A DNA stretch of 64,000 nucleotides from Ferrimonas sp044433165 (GTDB lineage Bacteria; Pseudomonadota; Gammaproteobacteria; Enterobacterales; Shewanellaceae), in NCBI GenBank assembly GCA_044433165.1, contig JAWXTX010000001.1, positions 1-64,000 of the forward strand, given 5' to 3'. Made by a program: the position numbers and the translations under genes. The notes under the pieces were generated by a model, which had not been told where the DNA came from, made no database searches, and was given only the letters and a program-made list of their open reading frames with translations. Below, one piece after another: positions 24,685 through 33,893 of this stretch. Every line of letters starts with the position of its first letter. The stretch's first letter is position 1.

Positions 24685-25161
24685 ATGACGATGAAACGAC
24701 TGTTTACTTTTGTATTGTTAAGCAGTGTGTGCATGGCTGTGCAAGCCGCACCAAAAAAGCAAGACAACAATAAGATTAATGTAAGTACGGCTGTCGTTCA
24801 GGCGTTACCAGCGGGCAGTAACACCACGGCTGCTTACGTTACGCTTACCTCACTAAAGCAGAACGATACATTGATCGGCGCCCAGTGTAATGGCGCTAAA
24901 AAAACCGAGCTGCATGCCACTGTGCATCAGGGCGGGGTGCTTAAAATGCGTCAAATTGATAAAATTGCCTTACCTAAGGGGCAATCGGTAAAGCTGCAGC
25001 AAGGTGGCAACCACTTAATGTTAACTGGCCTATCTCGGTCACTTGAAGTGGGTAAAACACTGGATTGTACTTTGAAATTTGCCCATGCGGGGGATCAAAA
25101 AGTGCGCTTTTCCATTCGCCGTGTCGGCACGAATACCAATCAAGGTAACCACAAGCACTAA
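24685..25161 (+). CDS. Periplasmic PCu(A)C-type copper chaperone
   Basis: Start taken at 24685 (MTMKRLFTFVLL) because AGAGGA lies just before it; 158 residues. A signal peptide ends at VQAAP (about 21). The copper site H-x10-M-x21-H-x-M is complete: His and Met in ELHATVHQGGVLKM, then GGNHLML. PCu(A)C proteins carry Cu(I) in the periplasm and help load the CuA or CuB site of cytochrome c oxidase. No cox or Sco gene is adjacent. The C-terminus ends in a His-containing NHKH that may also bind metal. The gene lies 58 bp before the OMP gene, with no terminator between. Confidence 0.92.
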   Translation: MTMKRLFTFVLLSSVCMAVQAAPKKQDNNKINVSTAVVQALPAGSNTTAAYVTLTSLKQNDTLIGAQCNGAKKTELHATVHQGGVLKMRQIDKIALPKGQSVKLQQGGNHLMLTGLSRSLEVGKTLDCTLKFAHAGDQKVRFSIRRVGTNTNQGNHKH

Positions 25162-25218
25162 GGTGCGTGTCAGTTGCGTCCGATTGGGCGCTGTTGAATG
25201 ATATTGTAGGAAATTGAA

Positions 25219-25857
25219 ATGATTAAGACGTTTTCCTCTGCGATGCTATTAAGCTTAGCAGCCGCTGTACCTGCTCAGGCAGACCTGTTCTCTGTAAAAG
25301 GCGGAATGGATTTATGGTATAGCGATGCCTCCGGCAAAGTTCGCACCACGTCTATTGCGACCGATAACGAAGTTAATGCCAGCGTTTTTATAGCGTTTGA
25401 GCATCCACTGCCATTGATCCCAAATGTACGAGCTCGTTTCAATGAAATGGAAACCGGCAATGTGGATCTGAGCAACATCGACTTAACCCTGTACTACCAA
25501 CTGCTGGATAGCAACTTGATTGAGCTGGATTTTGGTCTGAACTATCGTGCCTACAGCGGCAGCTTTGGTACGACTGACCTAGATCAAAGCGTATTACAGG
25601 CGTATGGCTACGGCAAAGTGAGCCTGCCAGGGACTGGGTTATTCGTATACGCTGATGTAGTTGGTTCGGATTATGACAGCAAAGCCACCAGTGATTATCA
25701 AGTGGGTTTAGGGTTCCGCTCACCGGTTCTGTATTTAGCCGATCTGTCTTTTAAAGTGGGCTACCGTGAGCATCACGTTGACGCTAAGCGCTTTGATGGT
25801 GTCGCTGTTGACGTAACTCAAAATGGCTGGTTCGCTGGGGTACAACTGGTGTTCTAA
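25219..25857 (+). CDS. TIGR04219-type outer membrane beta-barrel protein
   Basis: 212 residues with a signal peptide (ending AQADLFSVKGGMDLWYSD). The mature protein is a run of short beta-strands (LIELDFGLNYRAYSG, FVYADVVGSDYD) ending in aromatic VF, typical of a small 8-10-strand barrel. The N-terminal DLFSVKGGMDLWYSD and spacing fit the TIGR04219 family, described as co-occurring with GlyGly-CTERM/rhombosortase systems. Two GlyGly-CTERM-like nucleases lie 16-21 kb away. Exact function is unknown. It may be co-transcribed with the copper chaperone and ends at a terminator at 25884. Confidence 0.85.
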   Translation: MIKTFSSAMLLSLAAAVPAQADLFSVKGGMDLWYSDASGKVRTTSIATDNEVNASVFIAFEHPLPLIPNVRARFNEMETGNVDLSNIDLTLYYQLLDSNLIELDFGLNYRAYSGSFGTTDLDQSVLQAYGYGKVSLPGTGLFVYADVVGSDYDSKATSDYQVGLGFRSPVLYLADLSFKVGYREHHVDAKRFDGVAVDVTQNGWFAGVQLVF

Positions 25858-25883
25858 TTGCTCGATAGCCGCGAGTAATAATG

Positions 25884-25914
25884 AAAAAGCAGCCGATATT
25901 AAGGCTGCTTTTTT
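25884..25914. terminator. Intrinsic terminator after the OMP gene
   Basis: AAAAAGCAGCC (25884-25894) pairs with GGCTGCTTTTTT (25903-25914). It lies 26 bases after the stop. Confidence 0.92.
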
Positions 25915-26177
25915 GTGTTGAACGCGTGCATTTTTTGCCTCATTGCGTTTTCTTGAGGTTGAGCTTATTCATCAATCTACGAAGAAGATAAGGCACGTTT
26001 ATTCTAAAAATCGCTTTATTTTTCTGCAGCTTTTAAAGCCTGACCTACAATTATTTGTGGCTAGCTGAAATACCTTGGCATGCGGTTTGGCCAGCGTGTG
26101 TTTGCGCTGCTGCTCTTAAAGATGAGAAGCAGTAAATAAAGCATTTTTGGATAAGCAATTGTTTTGTAGGGACACAT

Positions 26178-27047
26178 ATGACAATTAAACAGACAGTAAT
26201 CGCAGCCGCTGTGGGCACACTATTAGTGGGTTGCAGTAATAGTGAAACCGTTTCTCCAGCAGCAACATTGGATCTGCAAGCCTTTGATGGTGCAGTGTGG
26301 GGGATGGCTGGTTCCTTTGATTGTGGTGGTCGAACCGGTGTCATTCCCGCTACCGATTACGATGGTTACAGCCAACTCAATGATGCCATTGTGTTAGAAG
26401 ACATCAGCGCTTGCAGCTTTACGTTTGGCCCGAGCGACAATGCCATTGATAGTTCAAATGGCAAAGACATGAGTGATGTGGTTTATCGAGTACCCGCCGG
26501 AATGGCGACGAACGAGGCCGATAAGGTGACCGCATCGCCGTTTACCACACTGATCAGTGCATATGCCGAATTACCAGAAAATGGCGGTTACAGTGCGTCT
26601 TTGGCCAGCGAGGTTTTAACTGAGTTATTGCCGGAGAACTTTTTATCTGACTCGGGATTAACCGTAACGGCCCTCTTAACCGATCTGGAAGGGGCGATTG
26701 CCAGTGCCTCAGCGAATTATCAAAGTGAACTGCTGGCGACAACCGTGGTGTTATCGGATGCGCTTAGTGCCAACCCTGCTGCCACACCGGAACAATTGAG
26801 TAGCGCCACCAGTGCCATAACCGCCACCTTGCTTAATGCCTACCCAACTTACCCTGATGTGAACGATCAATATGTAATGATTGATGTCAGCAGTTTATCT
26901 ACCACGGTTATCAATGCACCCAGTAGCGCCATTACTTTGCCACAATTGATGGATGCCGTAGTGCCCGAACGGCCGGAAGATCCAACCGAACCACCACCAA
27001 CCGGTGGTGGCAGTGCAAGTGGTGGCTCTGGGGGCACAGGTGGTTAA
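26178..27047 (+). CDS. Lipoprotein of unknown function with Gly-rich tail
   Basis: 289 residues. The lipobox LLVGC (Cys19) follows a short signal, so the protein should be lipid-anchored; Ser-Asn at +2/+3 favours the outer membrane. The body has VYRVPAGMATNEADKV and TASPFTTLISAYAEL, a pattern seen in several exported adhesin- or sensor-like proteins, and is rich in Ala, Ser and Thr. The last 25 residues are Pro/Gly-rich (PPPTGGGSASGGSGGTGG). It stands 98 bp before the YjbH-type gene with a terminator hairpin between. No enzymatic motif is seen. Confidence 0.8.
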   Translation: MTIKQTVIAAAVGTLLVGCSNSETVSPAATLDLQAFDGAVWGMAGSFDCGGRTGVIPATDYDGYSQLNDAIVLEDISACSFTFGPSDNAIDSSNGKDMSDVVYRVPAGMATNEADKVTASPFTTLISAYAELPENGGYSASLASEVLTELLPENFLSDSGLTVTALLTDLEGAIASASANYQSELLATTVVLSDALSANPAATPEQLSSATSAITATLLNAYPTYPDVNDQYVMIDVSSLSTTVINAPSSAITLPQLMDAVVPERPEDPTEPPPTGGGSASGGSGGTGG

Positions 27048-27102
27048 ACGGATGAAAAAGCATGGCTAAAAATCGAGCGCATTGATGGCCATTACCGTTA
27101 TT

Positions 27103-27127
27103 AAAGGCACTAAATTAGTGCCTTTTT
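27103..27127 (+). terminator. Intrinsic terminator between lipoprotein and yjbH genes
   Basis: AAAGGCACTAA pairs with TTAGTGCCTTT, followed by TT. It ends only 18 bases before the YjbH start codon at 27146, so it could also act as an attenuator of read-through into that gene. Confidence 0.85.
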
Positions 27128-27145
27128 CGATTTTTCAGGATGCTC

Positions 27146-29248
27146 ATGGAACAGAGACAAATCATACGCTGGCTCGGATTACTCGGGCTGTGTGCTATTG
27201 CGTCAGGACAGGCAGCCGCGACAACGGTGATCCCTAGTTTGCGTGTTTTGCCTTCACAGCAGGCATTTAGTGGTTTAGTGCTGATCCCCAATGCTCAGGT
27301 CGCGGCTAAAGGACAATTTAGTTTTACCTTTGCTCAGGGGCTGCCCTTTGAGGAGCAAATCGCGGATGTGGACTCACTGCTTTTTAATATTGGCCTGTTG
27401 CCGGGGATGGAACTCAGCGGTCGAGTGGTCACCGAGGAGTACAGCAGCGATTGTTTTCGAGAAGATTGTGGTGACATACGAGATTTATCTGGCTCATTTA
27501 AATATCAATTTCCGCAATGGTTTGGGCCCCAATGGAACCTCGCTATTGGCAGTCAAGATCTCGGTGGCGCAGCCAATAACTTTGCCACCTATTATGCGGT
27601 TGCCGATTACAGCCCAACGCCGTGGCCTGTGCGGATCAGTGCGGGGGTTGGCACGTCTGATTTAAGCTTTGGTGTTATGGATGGTGTGTTTGCTGGGGTG
27701 GAGTATCAGCCCTTTTCCTTTTTGCAATTAGCGCTCGAATACGACGGCGCTGGTAGTAATGGTGCCATCAAAGTGATGACGCCACCCGATTGGTTACCCT
27801 ATGGCGCTTCAGCCTCTGCAAGCCATCAGGTATTTAGCTCTCACCCAAGCGAACAGCCGATGTGGTTTGCTCAATTGCAGGTGCCTTTGTTGGGGCTGAG
27901 TCACAATCAACCTCAATCTCCCGTTTTAGCTTTAGAAGATAAGGTGGTGGCTCAACAGCGCTTTGCCTCAGTGGCGTCTTTATCGATGGCACTGACGGCC
28001 TTGGAGCAGGAAGGCTTCTTAAATCTTCGTTTGGGGCGTTGGTCTGAGCGGGTGGTGATAAGTTACGAAAACCGGCGTTATGATCATGACCAATTAGATG
28101 GGCTAGGAGTCGCTTTGGGGATCTTATCGAGCTATCTAGGAACAGAGGCATTGGCGGAGCTGGGATTAACACCAGAGCAGGATAACCTTCTGCTTGTACA
28201 GTTAATTAATGGGTTACCCATGATGGCTGTGGATACCTCAATTGATTGTTATCGAGGGTTTATTCGCGATGGTGCGCATTGCGGTCAACTGCAGTTTTAC
28301 GACAGTTATTTAGGCGATATTTTAAAGCAAGTGCAGTGGCAGGGGCCGGTACGTGCTACGGGGCTTGGGCGCAGCCAAATTATTCTGCAACCTGGCGTGC
28401 GCTACGCCGTTGCCACTGAGTTTGGTGTATTGGACTACTCCTTTGCCTTTGCCCCTAATTGGTATCTACCACTCTGGGCTGGAGCCGCATTGGATCTGCG
28501 TTATTTAGTGCCGATATCAAACAGCGATGACTATCAAGAAGGCTATTGGGAAGCCGCGCAATTTAGCAGTGAACTTGATAGAGCCTTAGTTCATCAAGCA
28601 TTTCGCTTTGGCGATAGAATAACGACTCAGTTTTCAGCAGGCCAAGTATTTGCGGATTACCGAGGGGTTTTGAACGACAGCCGCTGGAGTACGGCCAGTG
28701 GTCGCCACAGTATGGGCTGGGAATTAAGCTGGTTCGCACCTAAACAGCGTCAGAATGAACAAGGATTTCGTAATGACGACCGCAGTACTTTATTGGCTCG
28801 CTATCAATATTCTGCGCCAGATTGGCAGTGGCAATTGGGGATCACGGCGGGGCAATTTTGGCGTGGTGACAAAGGCGTTTCAGTGGTTTCGACTCACTGG
28901 CTTGGGGATGTAGCCATTGAAGCCACCTACCTTAACAGCAAGTTAGATGAAGCCGAGCGAGAGGAGTTTTTCACGTTAAGTGTGTCGTTACCGTTAACTT
29001 TTTGGCGTGATATGGCTCCAGGTTACATTCAGCTAAGGGGCACAGAACAGTTTACCCTTGGGTTGCAAACTCGTATTGGCGACTCGGATAATTTACTCAA
29101 TGGCGGTTTGGGTGATGAGGTGAACTTACAACATCGGATCAGCCGCCAATATTACAACCGCAACCGTTACGGCAGCGATTATTATTCCAGTCACATTCAT
29201 AAAATGCGCCATGCGTACCTGCGTTATGTGGCCACGGTTTTACCGTAA
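27146..29248 (+). CDS. yjbH: YjbH-type outer membrane protein (exopolysaccharide-associated)
   Basis: From ATG 27146 (CAGGA 5 bases upstream) the protein has 700 residues, matching the YjbH family (about 698 in E. coli). A signal peptide ends near QAAATT. Family blocks include PSQQAFSGLVLIPNAQVA at the start of the mature protein and FEEQIADVDSLLFNIGLLP; the C-half is beta-strand rich with YYNRNRYGSDYYSS near the end. YjbH works with YjbE, YjbF and YjbG in production or export of an extracellular polysaccharide. None of those genes is here; only the lipoprotein precedes it. It converges on the EmrB-like gene. Confidence 0.88.
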   Translation: MEQRQIIRWLGLLGLCAIASGQAAATTVIPSLRVLPSQQAFSGLVLIPNAQVAAKGQFSFTFAQGLPFEEQIADVDSLLFNIGLLPGMELSGRVVTEEYSSDCFREDCGDIRDLSGSFKYQFPQWFGPQWNLAIGSQDLGGAANNFATYYAVADYSPTPWPVRISAGVGTSDLSFGVMDGVFAGVEYQPFSFLQLALEYDGAGSNGAIKVMTPPDWLPYGASASASHQVFSSHPSEQPMWFAQLQVPLLGLSHNQPQSPVLALEDKVVAQQRFASVASLSMALTALEQEGFLNLRLGRWSERVVISYENRRYDHDQLDGLGVALGILSSYLGTEALAELGLTPEQDNLLLVQLINGLPMMAVDTSIDCYRGFIRDGAHCGQLQFYDSYLGDILKQVQWQGPVRATGLGRSQIILQPGVRYAVATEFGVLDYSFAFAPNWYLPLWAGAALDLRYLVPISNSDDYQEGYWEAAQFSSELDRALVHQAFRFGDRITTQFSAGQVFADYRGVLNDSRWSTASGRHSMGWELSWFAPKQRQNEQGFRNDDRSTLLARYQYSAPDWQWQLGITAGQFWRGDKGVSVVSTHWLGDVAIEATYLNSKLDEAEREEFFTLSVSLPLTFWRDMAPGYIQLRGTEQFTLGLQTRIGDSDNLLNGGLGDEVNLQHRISRQYYNRNRYGSDYYSSHIHKMRHAYLRYVATVLP

Positions 29249-29270
29249 TCACGATGGGATTTTAGCGCCG

Positions 29271-30830
29271 TTATGGTGGCGAAGGTTTATTCGATTTAAA
29301 TAACAGTAATAGTGGGATCAGTAGTATGTAACTCACCATAATAAAGCCAAAACTGTGCACAAACGCCAGCATGGAAGATTGCGCACTCAGTAGGCTGTTA
29401 AGCGACTCCATAAAGCTGGGATCAGTAACCGTTGTACCTTGCAGATGCGCTTGTTGCTGCAACAAAATATTGTTTGGTGAGAGTGCACCGCCCAGTTGTT
29501 GCCAGCCTTGCTGTTCTTGACGGCTAAAGTAGGTGTTCACGATAGAGATCCCAAAAGAGCCGCCAATGGTGCGAAAAAGATTAAAGACCACCGCTCCTGC
29601 CACCGCATCTTTGGGCGCCAGAGTTTGATAAGCCAATTGGCTTAATGGGGCGAACACCAACCCCATACCTGCCCCTTGAACGAGGCTTGGCATAATGAGC
29701 CAATACTCATCCATCTCAAGAGTGTATTGGGTCATAAAATAGCTAGCTAAGGCATTGAGACATAGGCCAACTAGAATCACCATGCGGCTGTCTAGTCGGT
29801 CCATAAACTGCGCCATCACCAATAATACGGAAGCCGCCATTAATCCCCTTGGTCCCATAATAAACCCCGTGGTTTCTACTGGGTAATTTAAGAGATCTTC
29901 CATGAGCATCGGCTGCAATTGCGTGATCCCAAATAGCCCCATCATAAAGATGGCCATCATGAGGCAAGAAACCCAAAGATTGCGATCTGTTAGGAGCCAC
30001 ATAGGGGCAATGTCGCCTTTGGTTTTAAAGGAGCGCACGATAAAAAAGAGCAAGGCTAAGGCGGAGATAATGCTGGCAAACAGAATTCGGTTATCGCTAA
30101 ACCAGCCATCTTGATTGCCCTGATCAAGCACCATTTGCAGCAGGCCAATACCAATGGCCATGGCAATCACTAATGGCCAATCAATGCGTGTTAGGCCGCG
30201 GCCATCTAGTTTGACAAAAGAGGCAATCATGACTAAGCACAGCAGCCCAACCGGTAGATTGACATAAAATATCCAGCGCCAATCAAAATGCTCGGTGATG
30301 ACGCCCCCAATCGAAGGCCCTAAAATCGGCCCCAGCAATACGCCGACACTGAATAACGCCATGGCTTTCCCGCGTTCTTCTGGCGGGAAAACCTGCACCA
30401 TAACCGATTGCGACAGCGGGATCACCGATGCACCAAAGGCGCCTTGAAAGATACGGAAGAACACCATTTCAGCCATGCTATCGGCTTGGCCACAGAGCGC
30501 TGAAAAAATCACAAAGCCGCTGACCGATATCATCATTAATTTTCGCACCCCAAACCGCAGCGACAAATAACTGGCCAGTGGAATGCAGATGGCTTCTGCC
30601 ATTGAGTAGGAGGTCAGTACCCACGTGATTTGATCGGAGGTGACGCCTAGCGCACCCATCATATGTGGCAGCGCCACATTGGCAATGGTGAGATCGATAA
30701 GCACCATAATGGCGGAAAGCATTACTGCAATAATCACCAACAGGCGCTGAATGCCTTCTAAAGGCTTTGGTATTGTTGAAGGCTGTGTGCTGTCGATAGC
30801 GCTTGTTATGGTCTCGCTGGGTTGAGTCAT
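29271..30830 (-). CDS. DHA2 family MFS multidrug efflux permease (EmrB-like)
   Basis: 519 residues with 14 hydrophobic segments. The DHA2 motif D1 is LIDLTIANVALPHMMGALG; motif A-like sequence is LSLRFGVRKLMM; motif C is GVLLGPILGPSIGG. EmrB-type permeases export hydrophobic drugs by proton antiport, coupled through an EmrA adaptor to an outer membrane channel. AGGTGGGA stands before the ATG. The EmrA-like adaptor gene precedes it by 35 bp on the same strand; no TolC-type gene is adjacent. Substrates cannot be predicted. Confidence 0.95.
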   Translation of the reverse strand: MTQPSETITSAIDSTQPSTIPKPLEGIQRLLVIIAVMLSAIMVLIDLTIANVALPHMMGALGVTSDQITWVLTSYSMAEAICIPLASYLSLRFGVRKLMMISVSGFVIFSALCGQADSMAEMVFFRIFQGAFGASVIPLSQSVMVQVFPPEERGKAMALFSVGVLLGPILGPSIGGVITEHFDWRWIFYVNLPVGLLCLVMIASFVKLDGRGLTRIDWPLVIAMAIGIGLLQMVLDQGNQDGWFSDNRILFASIISALALLFFIVRSFKTKGDIAPMWLLTDRNLWVSCLMMAIFMMGLFGITQLQPMLMEDLLNYPVETTGFIMGPRGLMAASVLLVMAQFMDRLDSRMVILVGLCLNALASYFMTQYTLEMDEYWLIMPSLVQGAGMGLVFAPLSQLAYQTLAPKDAVAGAVVFNLFRTIGGSFGISIVNTYFSRQEQQGWQQLGGALSPNNILLQQQAHLQGTTVTDPSFMESLNSLLSAQSSMLAFVHSFGFIMVSYILLIPLLLLFKSNKPSPP

Positions 30831-30865
30831 GGTGCATTCCCACCTAGAGCGAATGGATGCGCGAA

Positions 30866-31894
30866 TTAAGGACCATTAATGGCATCGATGGTTACGGTTG
30901 CGCTGGCACCGATCCGCAGTGGCGGTTGATCGGATGTGGGGGTAATGGCAATACGTACGGGAAAGCGCTGAGAAATTTTTACCCAGTTACCGGTGGCATT
31001 TTCACTGGGTAGCAATGAAAAGGCGGCACCGCTAGCAGGTGATATGGCGCTGACTTGGCCGGTAAACTGGACCTTGGGGTACATATCGAGAACGACGGTT
31101 GCTTTCATACCCGGTTGCAGTGCACCTACAACGCTTTCTTTGTAATTAGCAGCCACCCAAAAAGTATCACTTTCTACCAATGGCACCATGGCGGTACCGG
31201 GGCTAACAATGCTGCCTGGGCGTACGCCTATCTCCCCTAAATAACCATCTCGTGGGGCACTGATTTGGGTATAAGAGAGATTGAGTGAAGCTTGGCTTAA
31301 GACTGCCGCCGCTTGTTTTACCGCTGGGGCCTCTGAGCCTTTAGCACCTTGGGCTTTGATTTGTTGTTGCAACAAGGCACGGGCGCGATCCACCGCTGCT
31401 TGTGCCGATTGCAAACGGGCTTTTAGCTCATCAACGCGTTGGACAGAGATGGCGCCTTGCTTCACCAAGTTTTGACCGCGTCGATAATCGCTTTGTGCAT
31501 CGGTTAATTCGGCCATGCTGCTGTTTATTTGGGCGCTGGCGGCCACAATGGCGTCGTCGGAGGCTTGGTTTTGTTGAAGGGCTTGTTGGTAGCGTGCATT
31601 GGCTTGGTCATAAGCGGTTTGGTAGTTGGCGGGATCTAACTCAAATAACAGCTCGCCGGCGCTGACTTGTTGAAAATCTTTGACATTAACATGTTGAACT
31701 GCCGCGTTGATTTGGGGCGCGATGTACACCACATTGGCTTCAACGTAGGCGTCTTGAGTGCTGGGGTAGTGAGCTTGATGCTGAGTGTATAGGTAGCCGG
31801 CTGCCACTAAAATGGCCACCACAATAAGCAGCAATAACAGATTGCGCAGCCGATGAGAGGCTGGTGCCGGTGGTGCCGCAGACGCATCAGCCAT
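30866..31894 (-). CDS. HlyD/EmrA family membrane fusion protein
   Basis: 342 residues: a short Pro/Ala-rich cytoplasmic start, one transmembrane helix (about 17-37), then the barrel-sandwich hybrid split by a long alpha-hairpin. Landmarks are STQDAYVEANVVYIAPQINA, VKDFQQVSAGELLFELDP, a coiled-coil region (about 80-190) and YTQISAPRDGYLGEIGVRPGSIV. It links the EmrB-like permease to an outer membrane exit duct. It starts about 50 bp past the dxs terminator, and the AT-rich leader contains CTTAA-T-TTAAG, a possible operator. Confidence 0.95.
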   Translation of the reverse strand: MADASAAPPAPASHRLRNLLLLLIVVAILVAAGYLYTQHQAHYPSTQDAYVEANVVYIAPQINAAVQHVNVKDFQQVSAGELLFELDPANYQTAYDQANARYQQALQQNQASDDAIVAASAQINSSMAELTDAQSDYRRGQNLVKQGAISVQRVDELKARLQSAQAAVDRARALLQQQIKAQGAKGSEAPAVKQAAAVLSQASLNLSYTQISAPRDGYLGEIGVRPGSIVSPGTAMVPLVESDTFWVAANYKESVVGALQPGMKATVVLDMYPKVQFTGQVSAISPASGAAFSLLPSENATGNWVKISQRFPVRIAITPTSDQPPLRIGASATVTIDAINGP

Positions 31895-31943
31895 AAACGC
31901 TACCTTAATTTAAGTGGATAACACTACAATTTAAAATAGTAGA

Positions 31944-31975
31944 AAACCCCAGAAAATGGAGACTTTCTGGGGTTT
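31944..31975 (-). terminator. Intrinsic terminator after dxs
   Basis: AAACCCCAGAAA pairs with TTTCTGGGGTTT over an 8-nt loop, followed on the minus strand by TCT. It lies 16 bases past the dxs stop and separates dxs from the efflux operon on the same strand. Confidence 0.9.
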
Positions 31976-31990
31976 CGTTGGGCGTTAAGG

Positions 31991-33865
31991 TTAGCCTTCG
32001 TAGCGGAAATAGCGCTTAATTTGATTTGCTATGCCAGGGCCATCCAGCTCTAAGAGTTGATGCAGTTCGGCTTGGGTGCCTTGTTCAATAAAGCGATCCG
32101 GCAGCCCCAGCTGTAAGACGGAGCGAGCCAGCCCTAACTCCATCATGGCTTCGAGTACAGCACTGCCGGCACCGCCCATAATGGCGTTTTCTTCTAAGGT
32201 CACCAGTTGGCTGTGGCTGTTTGCAATTTGTGCCACCATTTCAATGTCTAATGGTTTGACAAAGCGCATATTGATAACGGTTGCATCGAGCCGCTCTGCG
32301 GCATCTAATGCGGCACTTAACATGGTACCAAAGCTGAAAATCGCAATGCCGCTGAAACCGTGACGGCGGATCTCCGCTTTACCGATAGGTAAGGCAGCCA
32401 TCTCCGCGACAATAGGCGTGCCCATGCCTTGTCCGCGAGGATAACGCACCGCTGCCGGCGAGCCTAAGGTATGGCCGGTATAGAGCATTTGGCGACATTC
32501 GTTTTCATCCGCCGGTACCATGATGGTGAGATTGGGTATGCAACGCATAAAAGACAGATCAAACGCGCCTTGGTGGGTCTGGCCATCAGCGCCTACCAGC
32601 CCACCACGATCGATGGCAAACAGCACTGGCAGATCCATGATGGCCACATCGTGGATCAGTTGGTCGTAGCCGCGTTGCAAAAAGGTGGAGTAAATCGCCA
32701 CCACCGGATTTAAGCCTTCACAAGCAAAGCCGGTAGCGAGGGTAACGGCGTGCTGCTCCGCAATGGCGGCATCAAAGTACTGTTCTGGGTAGCGTTGCGA
32801 GAACTCCACCATGCCCGATCCTTCTCGCATCGCAGGGGTAATTGCCATTAGCGTTGGATCTTGTGCGGCCATGTCACACAACCAGTCACCAAAAACTTTC
32901 GAAAAGGTGGGTTTGCCCGGTTGTGATTGCGGCAATTTAAGTCGCTCTGGATTGAACTTAGGAACCGCGTGGTAAGCGATGGGATCTTGCTCCGCTGGGG
33001 CGTAGCCTTTGCCCTTTTTGGTCATCACATGCAGGATCTGTGGGCCTTTTAGGTTGCGCATGTTACGCAGCGTGGACACCAGCCCTTCAATATTATGGCC
33101 ATCAATGGGGCCAATATAATTAAAGCCCAGTTCTTCAAACAAAGTACCGGGTACCACCATGCCTTTTAGGTGCTCTTCAGCACGGCGTGCCAACTCTTTG
33201 ATGGGTGGCATGTGGGCCAATACTTTTTTGCTGCCTTCGCGGATAGTGGTGTACAAGCTGCCCGACATTAAACGCGCCATGTGGTTATTCAGCGCGCCAA
33301 CGTTTTCTGAAATGGACATCTCATTATCGTTGATGATCACCAGCATATCTTTATGGATATCGCCTGCGTGATTCATGGCTTCAAAGGCCATACCGCCGGT
33401 AATGGCGCCATCGCCAATTACGGCAACAACTTTACGCCCTAAGCCTTCCTTATCGGCAGCAATGGCCATGCCAAGCGCGGCGCTAATGGAGGTCGAAGAG
33501 TGGCCAACGGTTAAGGTGTCGTATTCACTTTCAGCGCGCCATGGGAATGGGTGCAACCCATCTTTTTTACGGATGGTGTGCATGCGCTCGGCGCGGCCAG
33601 TTAATATTTTATGCGGATACGCTTGGTGGCCGACATCCCAAATTAAGCGGTCAAACGGGGTGTTGTAGACATAATGGAGCGCGACTGTCAGCTCAACAGT
33701 GCCCAGCCCTGAAGCAAAATGCCCAGACGACTGGCTCACGGAGTGCAGCAAAAATTGCCGTACTTCATCCGCTAACGGGCTGAGTTGATCCAGCGGGAGT
33801 TGGCGCATTTGATCTGGCGTTAACGCCTGCGACAACAAGGGAAAATCGGACAAGGTGGTGCTCAT
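31991..33865 (-). CDS. dxs: 1-deoxy-D-xylulose-5-phosphate synthase
   Basis: 624 residues (E. coli 620). The thiamine diphosphate site is GDGAITGGMAFEAMNHAG with the distal NDNEMSIS; the transketolase pyrimidine-binding part has ATGFACEGLNPVVAIYSTFLQRGYDQ and FAIDRGGLVGADGQTHQGAFD. It condenses pyruvate and glyceraldehyde-3-phosphate to DXP, the entry to the MEP isoprenoid pathway and a precursor of thiamine and pyridoxal. It is the last gene of xseB-ispA-dxs (28 bp after ispA) and ends at a terminator. Confidence 0.98.
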   Translation of the reverse strand: MSTTLSDFPLLSQALTPDQMRQLPLDQLSPLADEVRQFLLHSVSQSSGHFASGLGTVELTVALHYVYNTPFDRLIWDVGHQAYPHKILTGRAERMHTIRKKDGLHPFPWRAESEYDTLTVGHSSTSISAALGMAIAADKEGLGRKVVAVIGDGAITGGMAFEAMNHAGDIHKDMLVIINDNEMSISENVGALNNHMARLMSGSLYTTIREGSKKVLAHMPPIKELARRAEEHLKGMVVPGTLFEELGFNYIGPIDGHNIEGLVSTLRNMRNLKGPQILHVMTKKGKGYAPAEQDPIAYHAVPKFNPERLKLPQSQPGKPTFSKVFGDWLCDMAAQDPTLMAITPAMREGSGMVEFSQRYPEQYFDAAIAEQHAVTLATGFACEGLNPVVAIYSTFLQRGYDQLIHDVAIMDLPVLFAIDRGGLVGADGQTHQGAFDLSFMRCIPNLTIMVPADENECRQMLYTGHTLGSPAAVRYPRGQGMGTPIVAEMAALPIGKAEIRRHGFSGIAIFSFGTMLSAALDAAERLDATVINMRFVKPLDIEMVAQIANSHSQLVTLEENAIMGGAGSAVLEAMMELGLARSVLQLGLPDRFIEQGTQAELHQLLELDGPGIANQIKRYFRYEG

Positions 33866-33893
33866 GACAATAGGATTTACCTATGTGAATTTG

